Assembly: GCF_021568705.1 (NCBI RefSeq) | Contig: NZ_JAKGTH010000006.1 | Coordinates: forward strand, 912,759-976,758 | Reading direction: 5' to 3' | Length of the DNA: 64,000 nucleotides | Source of the DNA: Gillisia lutea | Lineage (GTDB): Bacteria > Bacteroidota > Bacteroidia > Flavobacteriales > Flavobacteriaceae | Part shown: piece by piece, positions 1-9,030 of the stretch | Numbering within the stretch: the stretch's first letter is position 1 | Layout of the letters: each line of letters starts with the position of its first letter | The notes under the pieces: model-generated | What the model saw: the letters and a program-made list of their open reading frames with translations, nothing else | Database searches by the model: none | Told to the model about the DNA's origin: nothing | Made by a program: the position numbers and the translations under genes

Positions 1-669
1 GATCAGAATAGAAGGTTTTTAAACTTCTCTTATATTGTATCTCATAACCTTCGTTCGCATTCTAGCAATATTGAAGCTATTCTTACCCTTTATCATTCTG
101 CAGATTCAGCTGAAGAAAAAGTTACTTATATAGAACTGCTTTCTAAAGTTTCTACGGCTCTTAATCAGACCTTAATGGATTTGAATGAAGTGGTCTCCAT
201 TCAGAATAATATCGACCTGAGTGTTGAACCATTAAGTGTACTATCTTACGTAAACCAAACTCTTGACCTGCTTGAAGTACAGGTGAAAAATAAAGAGGCA
301 GTTATAAAGAAGGATATTCCAAAGGAGATGGTGGTAGTGTTCAATTCGGCATATCTTGAAAGTGTCCTGCTTAACTTCCTGTCTAATGCTTTAAGATATA
401 GCAGTAGTAAGAGAATACCTGAAATTTCATTAAAAGGTTATAAATTAGAGGATAAATGGATCTTAGAGATCATGGATAATGGCGTGGGAATAGACTTAAA
501 ACGATATGGAGACAAGCTTTTTGGGTTGTATAAAACATTTACAAACAAATCTGGTTCTCGTGGAGTAGGGCTATTCATTACAAAAAATCAGATAGACGCT
601 ATGGGAGGGCAGGTTAATGTGGAAAGTGAATTAGGCATAGGTACTACTTTCAAAATAAGCTTTAAATGA
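1..669 (+). CDS. Sensor histidine kinase, C-terminal part (5' end outside window)
   Basis: The reading frame is open from the first base, so the gene enters from the left and only its last 222 codons are here. An H-box (SHNLR) sits at bases 40-54, with the likely phospho-accepting His encoded at 43-45. It is followed by a HATPase domain with an N-box (LLNFLSNALRYSS), a G1-type DNGVGID motif and a glycine-rich RGVGLF segment. This is the transmitter core of a two-component kinase that autophosphorylates from ATP. The ATG at 175 lies after the H-box and is not the start. The stop overlaps the next gene (ATGA), so the receiver protein that follows is its probable partner. The sensory input domain is outside the window, so the signal is unknown. 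Confidence 0.93.
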   Translation, partial: DQNRRFLNFSYIVSHNLRSHSSNIEAILTLYHSADSAEEKVTYIELLSKVSTALNQTLMDLNEVVSIQNNIDLSVEPLSVLSYVNQTLDLLEVQVKNKEAVIKKDIPKEMVVVFNSAYLESVLLNFLSNALRYSSSKRIPEISLKGYKLEDKWILEIMDNGVGIDLKRYGDKLFGLYKTFTNKSGSRGVGLFITKNQIDAMGGQVNVESELGIGTTFKISFK

Positions 670-1052
670 AAAAAAGCATTTGTGTAATAGACGACGACAT
701 GATATATCAATTGATAATTGGTAAAATTATCAGTCGGTCCGGCTATTTTCACAAACCTTTATTCTATAAAAATGCCACAAAGGCCCTAGCCGATTTTAAA
801 TCTCTTGAAACTGAATTACCGCAGGTAATACTTCTTGATATCAATATGCCTCAAATGGATGGATGGCAATTTCTGGAAGCTCTTATAAAGGAACGGCCCA
901 ATTTAGATTCGGAAACCGACATTTATATTGTAACCTCATCAATAGCACATTCTGATAGATTAAAAGCCTCTACTTATAAACAGGTTTCCGGTTTTTTGAG
1001 CAAACCGATCACGGTTAGTAAGATCAAAGAAATGGGAGTTAGACTTAAATAA
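666..1052 (+). CDS. Single-domain response regulator (CheY-like receiver)
   Basis: 128 residues that make up one receiver domain with no DNA-binding or enzymatic output. The acidic pocket D9-D11, the phospho-acceptor D58 in LLDINMP, the switch residue T90 and the conserved K113 in FLSKP are all present. The start overlaps the stop of the histidine kinase by four bases, which implies translational coupling and a cognate pair. Without an output domain it probably acts by protein contact or passes phosphate on in a relay. A strong terminator follows it. Confidence 0.92.
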   Translation: MKKSICVIDDDMIYQLIIGKIISRSGYFHKPLFYKNATKALADFKSLETELPQVILLDINMPQMDGWQFLEALIKERPNLDSETDIYIVTSSIAHSDRLKASTYKQVSGFLSKPITVSKIKEMGVRLK

Positions 1053-1069
1053 GCTAAATTCATAAAACA

Positions 1070-1100
1070 AAAAACCTCGAAACATTGTTTCGAGGTTTTT
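1070..1100. terminator. Bidirectional intrinsic terminator
   Basis: A 14-bp perfect inverted repeat (AAAAACCTCGAAAC, loop ATT, GTTTCGAGGTTTTT) with an A-run on the left and a T-run on the right. It can end the response-regulator transcript on the plus strand and the tRNA-Phe transcript on the minus strand. Confidence 0.88.
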
Positions 1101-1104
1101 GAGG

Positions 1105-1177
1105 TGGTGCCTCCAGGAATCGAACCAGGGACACAAGGATTTTCAGTCCTTTGCTCTACCAACTGAGCTAAGGCACC
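1105..1177 (-). tRNA. tRNA-Phe (GAA)
   Basis: The reverse complement folds as a 73-nt cloverleaf. The acceptor stem GGTGCCT pairs with AGGCACC with discriminator A. The D arm contains AGCTCAGTTGGTAGAGC, the anticodon loop reads CTGAAAATC with anticodon GAA, and the T arm contains GGTTCGATTCC. The bases after the discriminator read CCT, so the CCA tail is not encoded and must be added after transcription, as is usual in this phylum. A promoter lies at 1218-1249 and a terminator directly downstream, so it is probably a single-gene unit. Confidence 0.97.
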
Positions 1178-1217
1178 AGTTGCTTTACATGCTTGTAGTA
1201 AGCCTTGCAAGCGGGTG

Positions 1218-1249
1218 CAAATATAATAGCATTTTTATTATCCCACAAA
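1218..1249 (-). promoter_or_regulatory. Bacteroidota-type promoter for tRNA-Phe
   Basis: Read on the minus strand there is TTTG (1249-1246), 20 bases, then TATATTTG (1225-1218). This matches the Bacteroidota sigma-A consensus TTTG / TAnnTTTG exactly. The predicted transcript start is near 1212, about 35 bases before the mature tRNA 5' end. Confidence 0.8.
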
Positions 1250-1299
1250 GGAAATTTTAAAAAAATGCTTTTGTAAATTAGCTTTTTTAAATATTATCT

Positions 1300-2031
1300 A
1301 TGAATTTGGTAATCGATATTGGAAATACGCTGGTAAAAATGGCTGTATTTCAAGATGCTACGCTAATCAAGAAGAAAATTAGCCTTCGACAAGATTTTTT
1401 AAAAAATCTTGAAGAATTTGATAAAATTTATTCCAAAATAGAAGATGTGATGCTTTCCTCGGTAGGGAAGCTTCCTGAAAAATGGGTTAAAAAGCTAAAA
1501 GAAGACTATAATCTTCTTACTTTATCTCAGGATCTCCCACAGGTGTTCAATAACAAGTATTCCACCCCAAAGACATTAGGGAATGATAGGGTAGCCTTAG
1601 TGTCGGCTGCAAGTAAATATCATTTTAAGGAAAATGTATTAGTAATTGACGCCGGAACATGTGTTACCTATGATTTAAAAACAGCAGATAATGAATATGT
1701 AGGTGGCGCAATTTCCCCAGGGCTTCAAATGAGATATAAGGCTATGCACACTTTTACTGAAAACTTACCGTTATTAGAGCCTGAAGCTGAAGTGAATTTA
1801 ATTGGAAATACAACAAAGAGCAGCATGCATTCGGGAGTGATATTTGGCTTGGTAGCCGAATTGGATGGAGTAATTGATGCTTATCGCGCTCAGTATAAAG
1901 ATTTAACAATTATTTTGACAGGCGGCGACGCACAATTTTTGTGTAAACGATTAAAAAATAGCATATTTGCCAACTCTAATTTTCTCTTAGAGGGATTGAA
2001 TCATATTTTAGAATTTAACAAATCTCAATGA
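1300..2031 (+). CDS. coaX: Type III pantothenate kinase CoaX
   Basis: 243 residues, the normal length for CoaX. It phosphorylates pantothenate with ATP in the first step of coenzyme A synthesis and acts in the cytosol. The ASKHA-fold phosphate-1 motif VIDIGNT carries D6, GNDR at 94-97 carries the likely catalytic base D96, and VIDAGTCVTYDL (115-126) is the second phosphate motif. The next gene, an outer-membrane protein, overlaps the stop by four bases. CoaX is the usual pantothenate kinase of flavobacteria. I see nothing unusual in it. Confidence 0.95.
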   Translation: MNLVIDIGNTLVKMAVFQDATLIKKKISLRQDFLKNLEEFDKIYSKIEDVMLSSVGKLPEKWVKKLKEDYNLLTLSQDLPQVFNNKYSTPKTLGNDRVALVSAASKYHFKENVLVIDAGTCVTYDLKTADNEYVGGAISPGLQMRYKAMHTFTENLPLLEPEAEVNLIGNTTKSSMHSGVIFGLVAELDGVIDAYRAQYKDLTIILTGGDAQFLCKRLKNSIFANSNFLLEGLNHILEFNKSQ

Positions 2032-3272
2032 TTAAACGATTTATAATAATCGTGGCCTTACTATCTACCGTGCTTATGGCTGCGCAGGAAGGAATTTCTT
2101 CTCCTTATTCCTATTACGGTATTGGACTTACAAAATTTAAGGGTACAGTTGAAAATCGGTCTATGGGAGGCTTAAGGATGTTCTCCGATAGCATACACCT
2201 TAATTTGCGGAATCCTGCTGCCTATGGGAGATTACAGCTTACAACCTTTGCGGTTGCTGGGAGCAACACACAGGGGAGTTGGGAGAATGACCAGGATTCA
2301 GAAAAGTCTAGCAATACTTCTTTCGATTATTTAGCGATAGGAATCCCTACCGGAAAGTTGAATTTTGGCTTGGGGCTGGTTCCTTATACTTCGGTTGGGT
2401 ATCGTATCTTAAATACCAATACCGACCTTGCTAACAAATTCACAGGACGAGGTGGAATGAATAAGGTGTTTTTAACAACTGCCTATGCTTTTAATGATAA
2501 TTTGAGTTTAGGAGTTGATGTTAATTATAACTTTGGAAATATTCAAAACAGCTTTACCGCGGTTCAGAAAGATATTCAGTATGGAACAAGAATTATCAAT
2601 CGGACAGATATTCGTGGTTTTAATTTTAATATCGGACTTGATTATCAAAGGAAGATTTCAAATAATCTGATGTTTTATACAGCCGCAACCTATGCCCCTG
2701 AAATGACCATCACTGAGGAAAGATCGAGTAATGTGGCAACAATTACCTTTGCTGCCGATGGTAGTGAGCTTCCAACAAACGATAGTTCTGTAACTTTTCC
2801 AGATTCAGATTTAACCTTGCCTGCAGAATTAAGCTTAGGAGCAGGGGTTGGAGCGCCAAATAAGTGGTTTTTAGGTGCAGAATATGGTAATGTGAAAGCG
2901 AGCGACTTCGACTTTAATACAGGATTCAACGGGCAAGAGTTTAAATATGAAGATGCTTCTCAATATAGAGTGGGTGGCTATTATATTCCGCAGTACAATT
3001 CGTTGACTAGCTATTTTAATCGAATTGTTTATCGTGCAGGTTTCCGCTTTGAAGAGACCGGTTTGAATATCAATAACGAGAGCATTAATGAGTTTGGCAT
3101 ATCTTTTGGAATAGGATTGCCAGCAGGATCTGATTTTTCTAATGCAAACCTTGGAATTGAGTATGGACAGCGCGGTACAAGAAATTCCGGATTGATAAAA
3201 GAAAACTTTTTTAAACTATCCATAAGTTTGTCATTAAATGATAAATGGTTCGTGCAGAGTAAATTTGATTAA
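2028..3272 (+). CDS. Putative outer-membrane beta-barrel protein
   Basis: 414 residues with an N-terminal signal peptide (hydrophobic stretch about 4-18, ending at AAQ). The mature part starts with SPYSYYGIG and RSMGGL motifs, then has many alternating aromatic and glycine strands ending in WFVQSKF. This resembles the FadL/PorV-like barrels common in flavobacteria, which take up hydrophobic compounds or shuttle secreted proteins. The exact role here is unknown. The start overlaps coaX by four bases and a TPR protein follows after 20 bases, so it sits in an operon running toward lptC and the other envelope genes. Confidence 0.75.
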   Translation: MIKRFIIIVALLSTVLMAAQEGISSPYSYYGIGLTKFKGTVENRSMGGLRMFSDSIHLNLRNPAAYGRLQLTTFAVAGSNTQGSWENDQDSEKSSNTSFDYLAIGIPTGKLNFGLGLVPYTSVGYRILNTNTDLANKFTGRGGMNKVFLTTAYAFNDNLSLGVDVNYNFGNIQNSFTAVQKDIQYGTRIINRTDIRGFNFNIGLDYQRKISNNLMFYTAATYAPEMTITEERSSNVATITFAADGSELPTNDSSVTFPDSDLTLPAELSLGAGVGAPNKWFLGAEYGNVKASDFDFNTGFNGQEFKYEDASQYRVGGYYIPQYNSLTSYFNRIVYRAGFRFEETGLNINNESINEFGISFGIGLPAGSDFSNANLGIEYGQRGTRNSGLIKENFFKLSISLSLNDKWFVQSKFD

Positions 3273-3292
3273 CCACAATAAAAACTAAAAAG

Positions 3293-4666
3293 ATGAAAAA
3301 GACATTTATACTAACACTATCATTATTGTTGGCGGGGTCTGGCTTGATGAAAGCTCAAAATAATGCTGAGTGTGTCACAAAAGCTGCGCTGGCATATGAT
3401 GATGCTAAGGCGAAAAGATACGAGCAGGCATACAAGCCTTTAATGGAAGTTAAAGAAAAGTGCCCTACTTATAGTCTTGCTACCTTTCAGTACTTAGACA
3501 GAGTTCTAAAATTTAAAATGGAAACTGCTGAAGGTGCACAAAAAGATGCATTAATTGAGGAAATGATTCAGTTAATGAATGATAGATTGAAGTATTTTCC
3601 AAACAAAACCAGTAAAGGTGATGTTCAGGGAGATATTGCAATGTTGAAATTTGAAAATGGGATAGGAACGAAAGAGGAGCAGTATGCAGCTTTTGATGCG
3701 GCTTTTAAAGCTGATAGAGCTAACTTCAAGAGTCCTAAAGCTTTATATGCTTATTTCTCTTTGTTAGTAGATCTTCAGGATGAAGGAAAAAAATCATTAG
3801 AAGATGTCTTCGCTAATTATGATGAGGTTATTTCAAAATTAGAGGAGGAAGAAAATGCTCTGGCTCAAAACCTTTCTCCTCTTTTAGAGAAACAAGATGC
3901 TGGAACTGCATTAACCTCAAAAGAGCAAACTTTGGTTAAAAACTCTGAGATCAACTTAAATGCTTACAGCCAGGTTAAAGGTAGTATCAATGCTAAATTA
4001 GGTCAGAGAGCCGATTGTGATAACCTGATCCCTCTTTATAATAAAGATTTTGAGGCTAAAAAATCTGATGTTTCTTGGTTGAAGAATGCTTCTGAGAGAC
4101 TGTCTGTAAAAGATTGTACTGAAGATCCAATCTTCTTTAAGCTTTCTGAGGCTTTACACAAAGCTGAACCATCTGCAAAATCTGCCTTATATTTAGGTCA
4201 GTTAGCTGATGCCAAAGGAAACGGAGCTCAGGCTTTGAAATACTATAACGAATCTGCAGAGTTAGAAACTAATGCTTCAGATAAGTCTAGAGTATACATG
4301 AAAATAGCTGATAACTACAAGAAAAAAGGTAGCTTTGGTCAGGCAAGAACTTACTATAATAAAGCACTTGCTGCTAAGCCATCTGCTGGTAGAGCTTACT
4401 TGCAAATTGCAAACATGATCGCTCAAAGTGCTAATAACTGTGGTGAGAATGCTTTCGATAAAAGAGCTGTTTACTGGTTAGCTGCAGATTATGCTGCAAG
4501 AGCTGGTAGAGTAGACCCTTCATTGAGTGGTGTTGCAGGAGAATCTGTTAGAGCTTATAAGGGAAGAGCCCCACAAAAAGCTGACATTTTCCAAGCTGGA
4601 AAAGAAGGTCAGAGCATTAGAATAGGTTGCTGGATTGGTGAAACAGTAAGAGTTCCTTCATTGTAA
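3293..4666 (+). CDS. Secreted tetratricopeptide-repeat protein
   Basis: 457 residues with a signal peptide (about 1-21, ending MKAQ) and an alpha-helical body rich in Ala, Lys and Glu. Helical repeats of TPR type are clearest at about 295-370 (ALYLGQLADAKGNGAQALKY and SRVYMKIADNYKKKGSFGQA). A coiled-coil-like Glu-rich stretch lies near 180-200. It is probably a periplasmic scaffold protein with no enzymatic motif. It lies between an outer-membrane protein and lptC. Its codon use looks more uniform than that of its neighbours, which hints at high expression, but this is an impression and was not computed. Confidence 0.8.
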   Translation: MKKTFILTLSLLLAGSGLMKAQNNAECVTKAALAYDDAKAKRYEQAYKPLMEVKEKCPTYSLATFQYLDRVLKFKMETAEGAQKDALIEEMIQLMNDRLKYFPNKTSKGDVQGDIAMLKFENGIGTKEEQYAAFDAAFKADRANFKSPKALYAYFSLLVDLQDEGKKSLEDVFANYDEVISKLEEEENALAQNLSPLLEKQDAGTALTSKEQTLVKNSEINLNAYSQVKGSINAKLGQRADCDNLIPLYNKDFEAKKSDVSWLKNASERLSVKDCTEDPIFFKLSEALHKAEPSAKSALYLGQLADAKGNGAQALKYYNESAELETNASDKSRVYMKIADNYKKKGSFGQARTYYNKALAAKPSAGRAYLQIANMIAQSANNCGENAFDKRAVYWLAADYAARAGRVDPSLSGVAGESVRAYKGRAPQKADIFQAGKEGQSIRIGCWIGETVRVPSL

Positions 4667-4669
4667 TAG

Positions 4670-5233
4670 ATGATCACATATAAAAATATAATTTCAGGCA
4701 TTGTCACAGTTATCGCTGTGACAATGCTTTTTTCATGTGAAGGGAATCTAAAAGGGGTTCGAGAAATGGATATGCATGGCTCCAGTCCTCAGGCTACCGG
4801 TGCGGGTTTGAATTTAAAGTATACAGATTCCGGTAGAGTAGTAGCTGCTTTAAGAAGTCCGAAAATGCTAGATTTCACTAATATGGAATTTCCTTACAGA
4901 GAGTTTCCTAATGGAGTGGAAGTTGAGTTTTATGATAAAGAGCACAATAAGAACACTGTTACTGCCAAGTATGCTATTATATATGATGAAACCGGTTTGA
5001 TCGATTTACAGGGTGATGTTGTTCTAGTAACCAGCGACAGTACTAGGTTAAAAGCTGATCAACTATTTTGGGATCAGAATGCAGGTTGGGTATTTACCGA
5101 TAGACCAAATACCATACAGTTTTCAAATGGAGGTAGTAATGCAGGGCAGGGTTTTGATTCCGATTTAAATTTTACTAATTTCCGTTCACGAACCAATATT
5201 GGAGTTCAAATAATTGAAGAGAAAAAGAAATGA
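4670..5233 (+). CDS. lptC: LPS export periplasmic protein LptC
   Basis: 187 residues beginning with a hydrophobic segment that ends in a lipobox-like LFSC (C23), followed by the LptC/OstA-like fold. The conserved pieces are a PYREFPNGVEVEFYD strand, TAKYAIIYDETGLIDLQGDV and a LKADQLFWDQ motif. LptC links the LptB2FG ABC transporter to the LptA bridge and carries lipopolysaccharide through the periplasm. Flavobacterial LptC often looks like a lipoprotein, unlike the single-TM form of E. coli. It starts three bases after the TPR gene and overlaps the next small gene by four bases. Confidence 0.85.
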   Translation: MITYKNIISGIVTVIAVTMLFSCEGNLKGVREMDMHGSSPQATGAGLNLKYTDSGRVVAALRSPKMLDFTNMEFPYREFPNGVEVEFYDKEHNKNTVTAKYAIIYDETGLIDLQGDVVLVTSDSTRLKADQLFWDQNAGWVFTDRPNTIQFSNGGSNAGQGFDSDLNFTNFRSRTNIGVQIIEEKKK

Positions 5234-5421
5234 TGAAATTTTTTAAGTATTTCGAATACGCATATTTAGTGATTGCTGCATTTTTTCTTTTTGAAGTAAT
5301 CCGCCTTTGGAACGTAGAAAGAAATAGGTCGTACCTCTTTATTTTCTTTGTGATAATAGCCATTTTTATGTTCTTATTTAAAAGACGATTTAGGCGTAAA
5401 TTAGAAGATAAAAACCGATAA
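5230..5421 (+). CDS. Small membrane protein of unknown function
   Basis: 63 residues with two predicted membrane segments (about 8-24 and 36-51) and a strongly basic C-terminus (KRRFRRKLEDKNR). The start overlaps the lptC stop (ATGA) and the stop overlaps the next start by one base, so it is translated as part of the lptC-CNNM operon. I do not recognise a named family. The tight position beside lptC suggests an envelope role, which is inference only. Confidence 0.8.
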   Translation: MMKFFKYFEYAYLVIAAFFLFEVIRLWNVERNRSYLFIFFVIIAIFMFLFKRRFRRKLEDKNR

Positions 5422-6710
5422 TGGAAGTAGATATATTTATAATTGTCTGTACCTTAATTTTATCGGCATTTTTTTCAGGGATGGAGATTGCTTATGTTTC
5501 CTCCAATAAAATTTTTATAGAGATTGAAAAAAGACAATCAGGCTTTCTGGCCAATGTTTTAAAACGTCTCACAAAAAAACCTTCCAAATTTATTGCAACC
5601 ATGCTGGTTGGTAATAATATTGCCCTGGTTGTTTATGGGTTTTATATGGGAGATCTTATCATGGCCTGGCTTTTAAGCTTGCAACCCATAGAAAATGGAT
5701 TCCTGAATGTTCTTTTAGTCGATTTCAGTTTATTTACCCAAACTGTTATTTCTACATTAGTGATTCTTTTTACGGCGGAATTCTTGCCAAAAGTATTTTT
5801 TCAAATTTATGCCAATTCCTTATTGAAGTTTTTTGCTGTTCCTGCATACTTGTTTTATCTGTTATTCAGCTTTGTCTCGTCATTTGTTATTTGGATTTCT
5901 GATGTTATTCTAAAAAGATTTTTCAAAACGGAGGGAGATGAAGTGCAGTTGGCATTTAGTAAACTGGAACTGGGGAATTTTATAAGTGAGCAAATGGAAA
6001 CCGTAGAATCTGATGAAGAAGTAGATTCTGAGATTCAGATCTTTCAAAATGCTTTAGAATTTTCTGATATCAAAGCCCGCGAAGTAATGGTGCCTCGAAC
6101 TGAGATCGTGGGTGTCGATCAAAATGTTGCACCAAAAGATCTTGTGCAAACCTTTACGGAAACCGGCTTGTCTAAAATTCTTATCTATAATGAAACAATA
6201 GACGATATCATTGGGTATATTCATTCTTTTGAGCTTTTTAAAAAGCCCAAAACCTTAAAATCGATACTTCTTCCTGTTGTGTTCGTGCCTGAAACCATGT
6301 GGGTAAAGGATGTTCTTAATATTCTTATTAAAAAGCGAAAGAGTATTGCGGTAGTGATTGATGAGTATGGTGGAACCAGTGGTATGATCACTATTGAGGA
6401 TATTGTTGAGGAGTTATTTGGAGAGATCGAAGATGAACATGATCCTGTAGTTTTAATTGAAGAGAAACTGGGGGACGATCATTATAAGTTCTCCGCGCGT
6501 CTGGAAGTGGATTATTTGAATGAAACTTATAAGTTGAACATTCCAGAAGGCGAAAATTATGAAACCTTAGGAGGGTTTATAACTAATTATACCGAAGAAA
6601 TTCCACAGCAGTTGGAAGAGGTGAAAATCGAGAATTTTAAGATAAAAATTCTGGAGGTTTCCAATACCAAAATAGAATTGATAGAATTGCAAATCAGGGA
6701 TAAAGAGTAA
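5421..6710 (+). CDS. CNNM/CorC (hemolysin C) family membrane protein
   Basis: 429 residues. A DUF21 transmembrane domain fills about 1-190 with several hydrophobic helices and the AFFSGMEIAYVSSNK motif. A CBS-domain pair follows (about 210-335, MVPRTEIVGVD and VVIDEYGGTSGMITIEDIVEELFGEI), then a CorC/HlyC domain (about 345-425). The family includes Mg2+/Co2+ exporters and gliding protein GldE. There is no gldD neighbour here, so I do not call it GldE. Its operon partners are lptC and a small membrane protein. Confidence 0.88.
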   Translation: MEVDIFIIVCTLILSAFFSGMEIAYVSSNKIFIEIEKRQSGFLANVLKRLTKKPSKFIATMLVGNNIALVVYGFYMGDLIMAWLLSLQPIENGFLNVLLVDFSLFTQTVISTLVILFTAEFLPKVFFQIYANSLLKFFAVPAYLFYLLFSFVSSFVIWISDVILKRFFKTEGDEVQLAFSKLELGNFISEQMETVESDEEVDSEIQIFQNALEFSDIKAREVMVPRTEIVGVDQNVAPKDLVQTFTETGLSKILIYNETIDDIIGYIHSFELFKKPKTLKSILLPVVFVPETMWVKDVLNILIKKRKSIAVVIDEYGGTSGMITIEDIVEELFGEIEDEHDPVVLIEEKLGDDHYKFSARLEVDYLNETYKLNIPEGENYETLGGFITNYTEEIPQQLEEVKIENFKIKILEVSNTKIELIELQIRDKE

Positions 6711-6806
6711 TTCCCTTGAATAGTTAATATTTTGCAAATATTAAGTTTTATAATTTGGTTAAAAACACTATTTTCGCCCACTATATTACATAAATCATAA
6801 CTACAA

Positions 6807-8930
6807 ATGGCAGTATTAAATAAAATTAGACAACGTTCTGTTTTCTTAATCATTATAATTGCGTTGGCTTTATTTGCTTTCGTCCTTGCGGATGTAATTC
6901 GAAATGGAGGATTGAGCTCTCAAAAATCTCAAAATGTTGTTGCTACTGTGAACGGTGAGGAAATAAGCAGAGAAGAGTTTGCTCAACAAGTAGAGGCGTA
7001 TCAAAGAAATGCTGGGCCAAATGCTACAACTTCTCAGGTTGTAAATCAGGTTTGGAACATGAAACTGCGTGAAGTTGTTTTAAAAGAAGAATTTGAAAAA
7101 TTAGGAATAGAGGTAGGAGAAGCACAGGTGAGACAGATCCTGCGTGTTCAGCTTGCCAATAATCCAAACTTCAGCAATGAGGCCGGAATGTTTGATGAAA
7201 ACAGGTTACAGGAATATGTGGCTAATCTTAAAGCTACTTCTCCACAGGCATACGACCAGTGGGTAGCTTACGAGAATTCAATTGCTGAAACTGCCAAAGA
7301 GAATATCTATTACAATTTAATAAGAGCAGGTGTTGGTGCAACTTTAATTGAAGGAGAGCAGGCATATAAATTACAAAACGATAATGTAGACCTAAAATAC
7401 GTGCAATTGCCTTATTCAAGCATTGCCGATTCTGAAGTATCTGTATCTAAAGATGATATTCGCAAATATGTAAAAGAGCATTCAGAGAGATTTCAAGTTG
7501 AAAAATCTAGAGATATTCAATTTGTATACTTCCCTGAGCAGGCTTCAGCAGAAGATGAAAAAGAAGCGAGAGCAAATGTAGATGCTGTGTTGAAAAGTCG
7601 TGTTGAGTTCAACGCTGCTACAAACAACAACGATACTTTGCCAAGTTTTAAAGACGTGAAAGATGTTGCCGGATTTGTAAACCAGAATTCAGATATTCAA
7701 TACCAAGACCGCTTGATCTTTAAAGATGAATTTAGAAGTGATTTCGCCGACCAGATTTTCAACTTGAATGAAGGTGAAATTTACGGACCTTATAAAGAAG
7801 CTGGTTACTGGAAAGTTTCTAAAATGATAGAGGCCCGTCAAATTGCAGATTCTGCTAAGGCCAGTCATGTGATGGTTTCCTGGGAAGGTTTGGCTACTGC
7901 CGGAGAAGCAACTACTAGAACAAAAGCGGAAGCTAAAACTTTAGCAGATAGTATCGCGGGAGTTTTAAGAAATGATAAAGCTAAATTAGCTGAACTTGCA
8001 TCTACTTATTCAGATGATACTGCCAGTAAAGAAAAATCTGGAGATTTAGGTTATTTCAGACCGGGAATGATGATTCCAGCATTCAACGATTTCGTTTTTG
8101 ATAATAATGCAGGTACTATTGGTGTAGTTGAATCAGAATTCGGCTACCATGTGATCTCAATTGAAGAGAAAACCGCAGAAGAACGTGCTGTGAAAATTGC
8201 AACTATTGCTAGAGATATTGAGCCTTCTGAAAAATCTTTAAATGATCTTTATACAAAGGTGACCAAGTTTGAAATAGCTGCAAAGGATAAAGGCTTCACT
8301 GATGTTGCTAAAACCGAAAGCTACGATGTTCGTACAGTAAGAGATATGAAAGCTCTTGATGAAAACATTTCTGGAGTTGGACCACAAAGAAGAATTGTGC
8401 AGTGGGCATTTGAGGATGATGTGAAATCTGGAGACATAAAAAGATTTGAAGTTCCAGGAGGATATGTTGTAGCACAAGTAACTGCAGTTAAAAAAGCCGG
8501 TGAGATGTCTGCAGAAGATGCTTCGGCAACGGTAACTCCTATTCTTATTCAGGAAAAGAAAGCTGAACTATTGAAAGCGAAAGTGAAAGGAAGTACTTTA
8601 AGTGAAATCTCTAAAAATCAAAATGTAGGGATTCAAAATGCAAATGCTGTTAACCTTAGCAGTCCTACTCTTGCCGGTGCCGGTAATGAGCCTGAAGTTG
8701 TTGGAGCTGCATTTGGTATGAAAGTAGGGGAAGTTTCTAAAGCACTAACAGGAAATAAGGGTGTTTACTTTGTAGAGGTGGTTGCAAGAAACGAAGCTCC
8801 AAAAATGGAATCTTATAGAAATTTTGCAAATCAGGAAACAGCAAAAAGAAGGCAAGCTGTAGCTTCTAAGGTTTTTGAAGCTCTTAAGGAAAATGCAGAT
8901 ATTGAAGATAACAGAGCTAGATTTTATTAG
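6807..8930 (+). CDS. Membrane-anchored peptidyl-prolyl isomerase (PpiD/SurA-like)
   Basis: 707 residues with one N-terminal membrane anchor (about 12-30) and a large periplasmic part. A SurA_N-like chaperone region follows the anchor. A parvulin rotamase domain lies at about 350-455 (ASHVMVSWEG and the GDLGYFRPGMMIPAF signature). A second, weaker rotamase-like region lies toward the C-terminus. It assists folding of outer-membrane and secreted proteins. The domain order matches E. coli PpiD (about 620 residues) with a longer C-terminus. It ends before a strong terminator. Confidence 0.88.
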   Translation: MAVLNKIRQRSVFLIIIIALALFAFVLADVIRNGGLSSQKSQNVVATVNGEEISREEFAQQVEAYQRNAGPNATTSQVVNQVWNMKLREVVLKEEFEKLGIEVGEAQVRQILRVQLANNPNFSNEAGMFDENRLQEYVANLKATSPQAYDQWVAYENSIAETAKENIYYNLIRAGVGATLIEGEQAYKLQNDNVDLKYVQLPYSSIADSEVSVSKDDIRKYVKEHSERFQVEKSRDIQFVYFPEQASAEDEKEARANVDAVLKSRVEFNAATNNNDTLPSFKDVKDVAGFVNQNSDIQYQDRLIFKDEFRSDFADQIFNLNEGEIYGPYKEAGYWKVSKMIEARQIADSAKASHVMVSWEGLATAGEATTRTKAEAKTLADSIAGVLRNDKAKLAELASTYSDDTASKEKSGDLGYFRPGMMIPAFNDFVFDNNAGTIGVVESEFGYHVISIEEKTAEERAVKIATIARDIEPSEKSLNDLYTKVTKFEIAAKDKGFTDVAKTESYDVRTVRDMKALDENISGVGPQRRIVQWAFEDDVKSGDIKRFEVPGGYVVAQVTAVKKAGEMSAEDASATVTPILIQEKKAELLKAKVKGSTLSEISKNQNVGIQNANAVNLSSPTLAGAGNEPEVVGAAFGMKVGEVSKALTGNKGVYFVEVVARNEAPKMESYRNFANQETAKRRQAVASKVFEALKENADIEDNRARFY

Positions 8931-8974
8931 TAGCTAATCGATAAAGTTGGTGTAAGTAATGTCAATGTCTAATT

Positions 8975-9008
8975 AAAAACCCCATAGATATAAGCTATGG
9001 GGTTTTTT
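8975..9008. terminator. Bidirectional intrinsic terminator
   Basis: The arms AAAAACCCCATAG and CTATGGGGTTTTTT are separated by a seven-base loop. It lies between the convergent foldase and GHMP-kinase genes and has A/T runs suited to both directions. Confidence 0.88.
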
Positions 9009-9030
9009 CATTTAAAAAACGTAATCGAAT

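Noticed and set aside
974..1210. A 78-codon minus-strand frame containing LVEQRTENPCVPGSIPGG
   Set aside because: It is the translation of the tRNA-Phe gene and its flanks, a well-known false protein in annotations. The tRNA and terminator explain the sequence.
5421..6710. Naming the CNNM/CorC protein GldE
   Set aside because: GldE usually lies with gldD, and no gliding gene is adjacent. The domain set alone does not separate the two.
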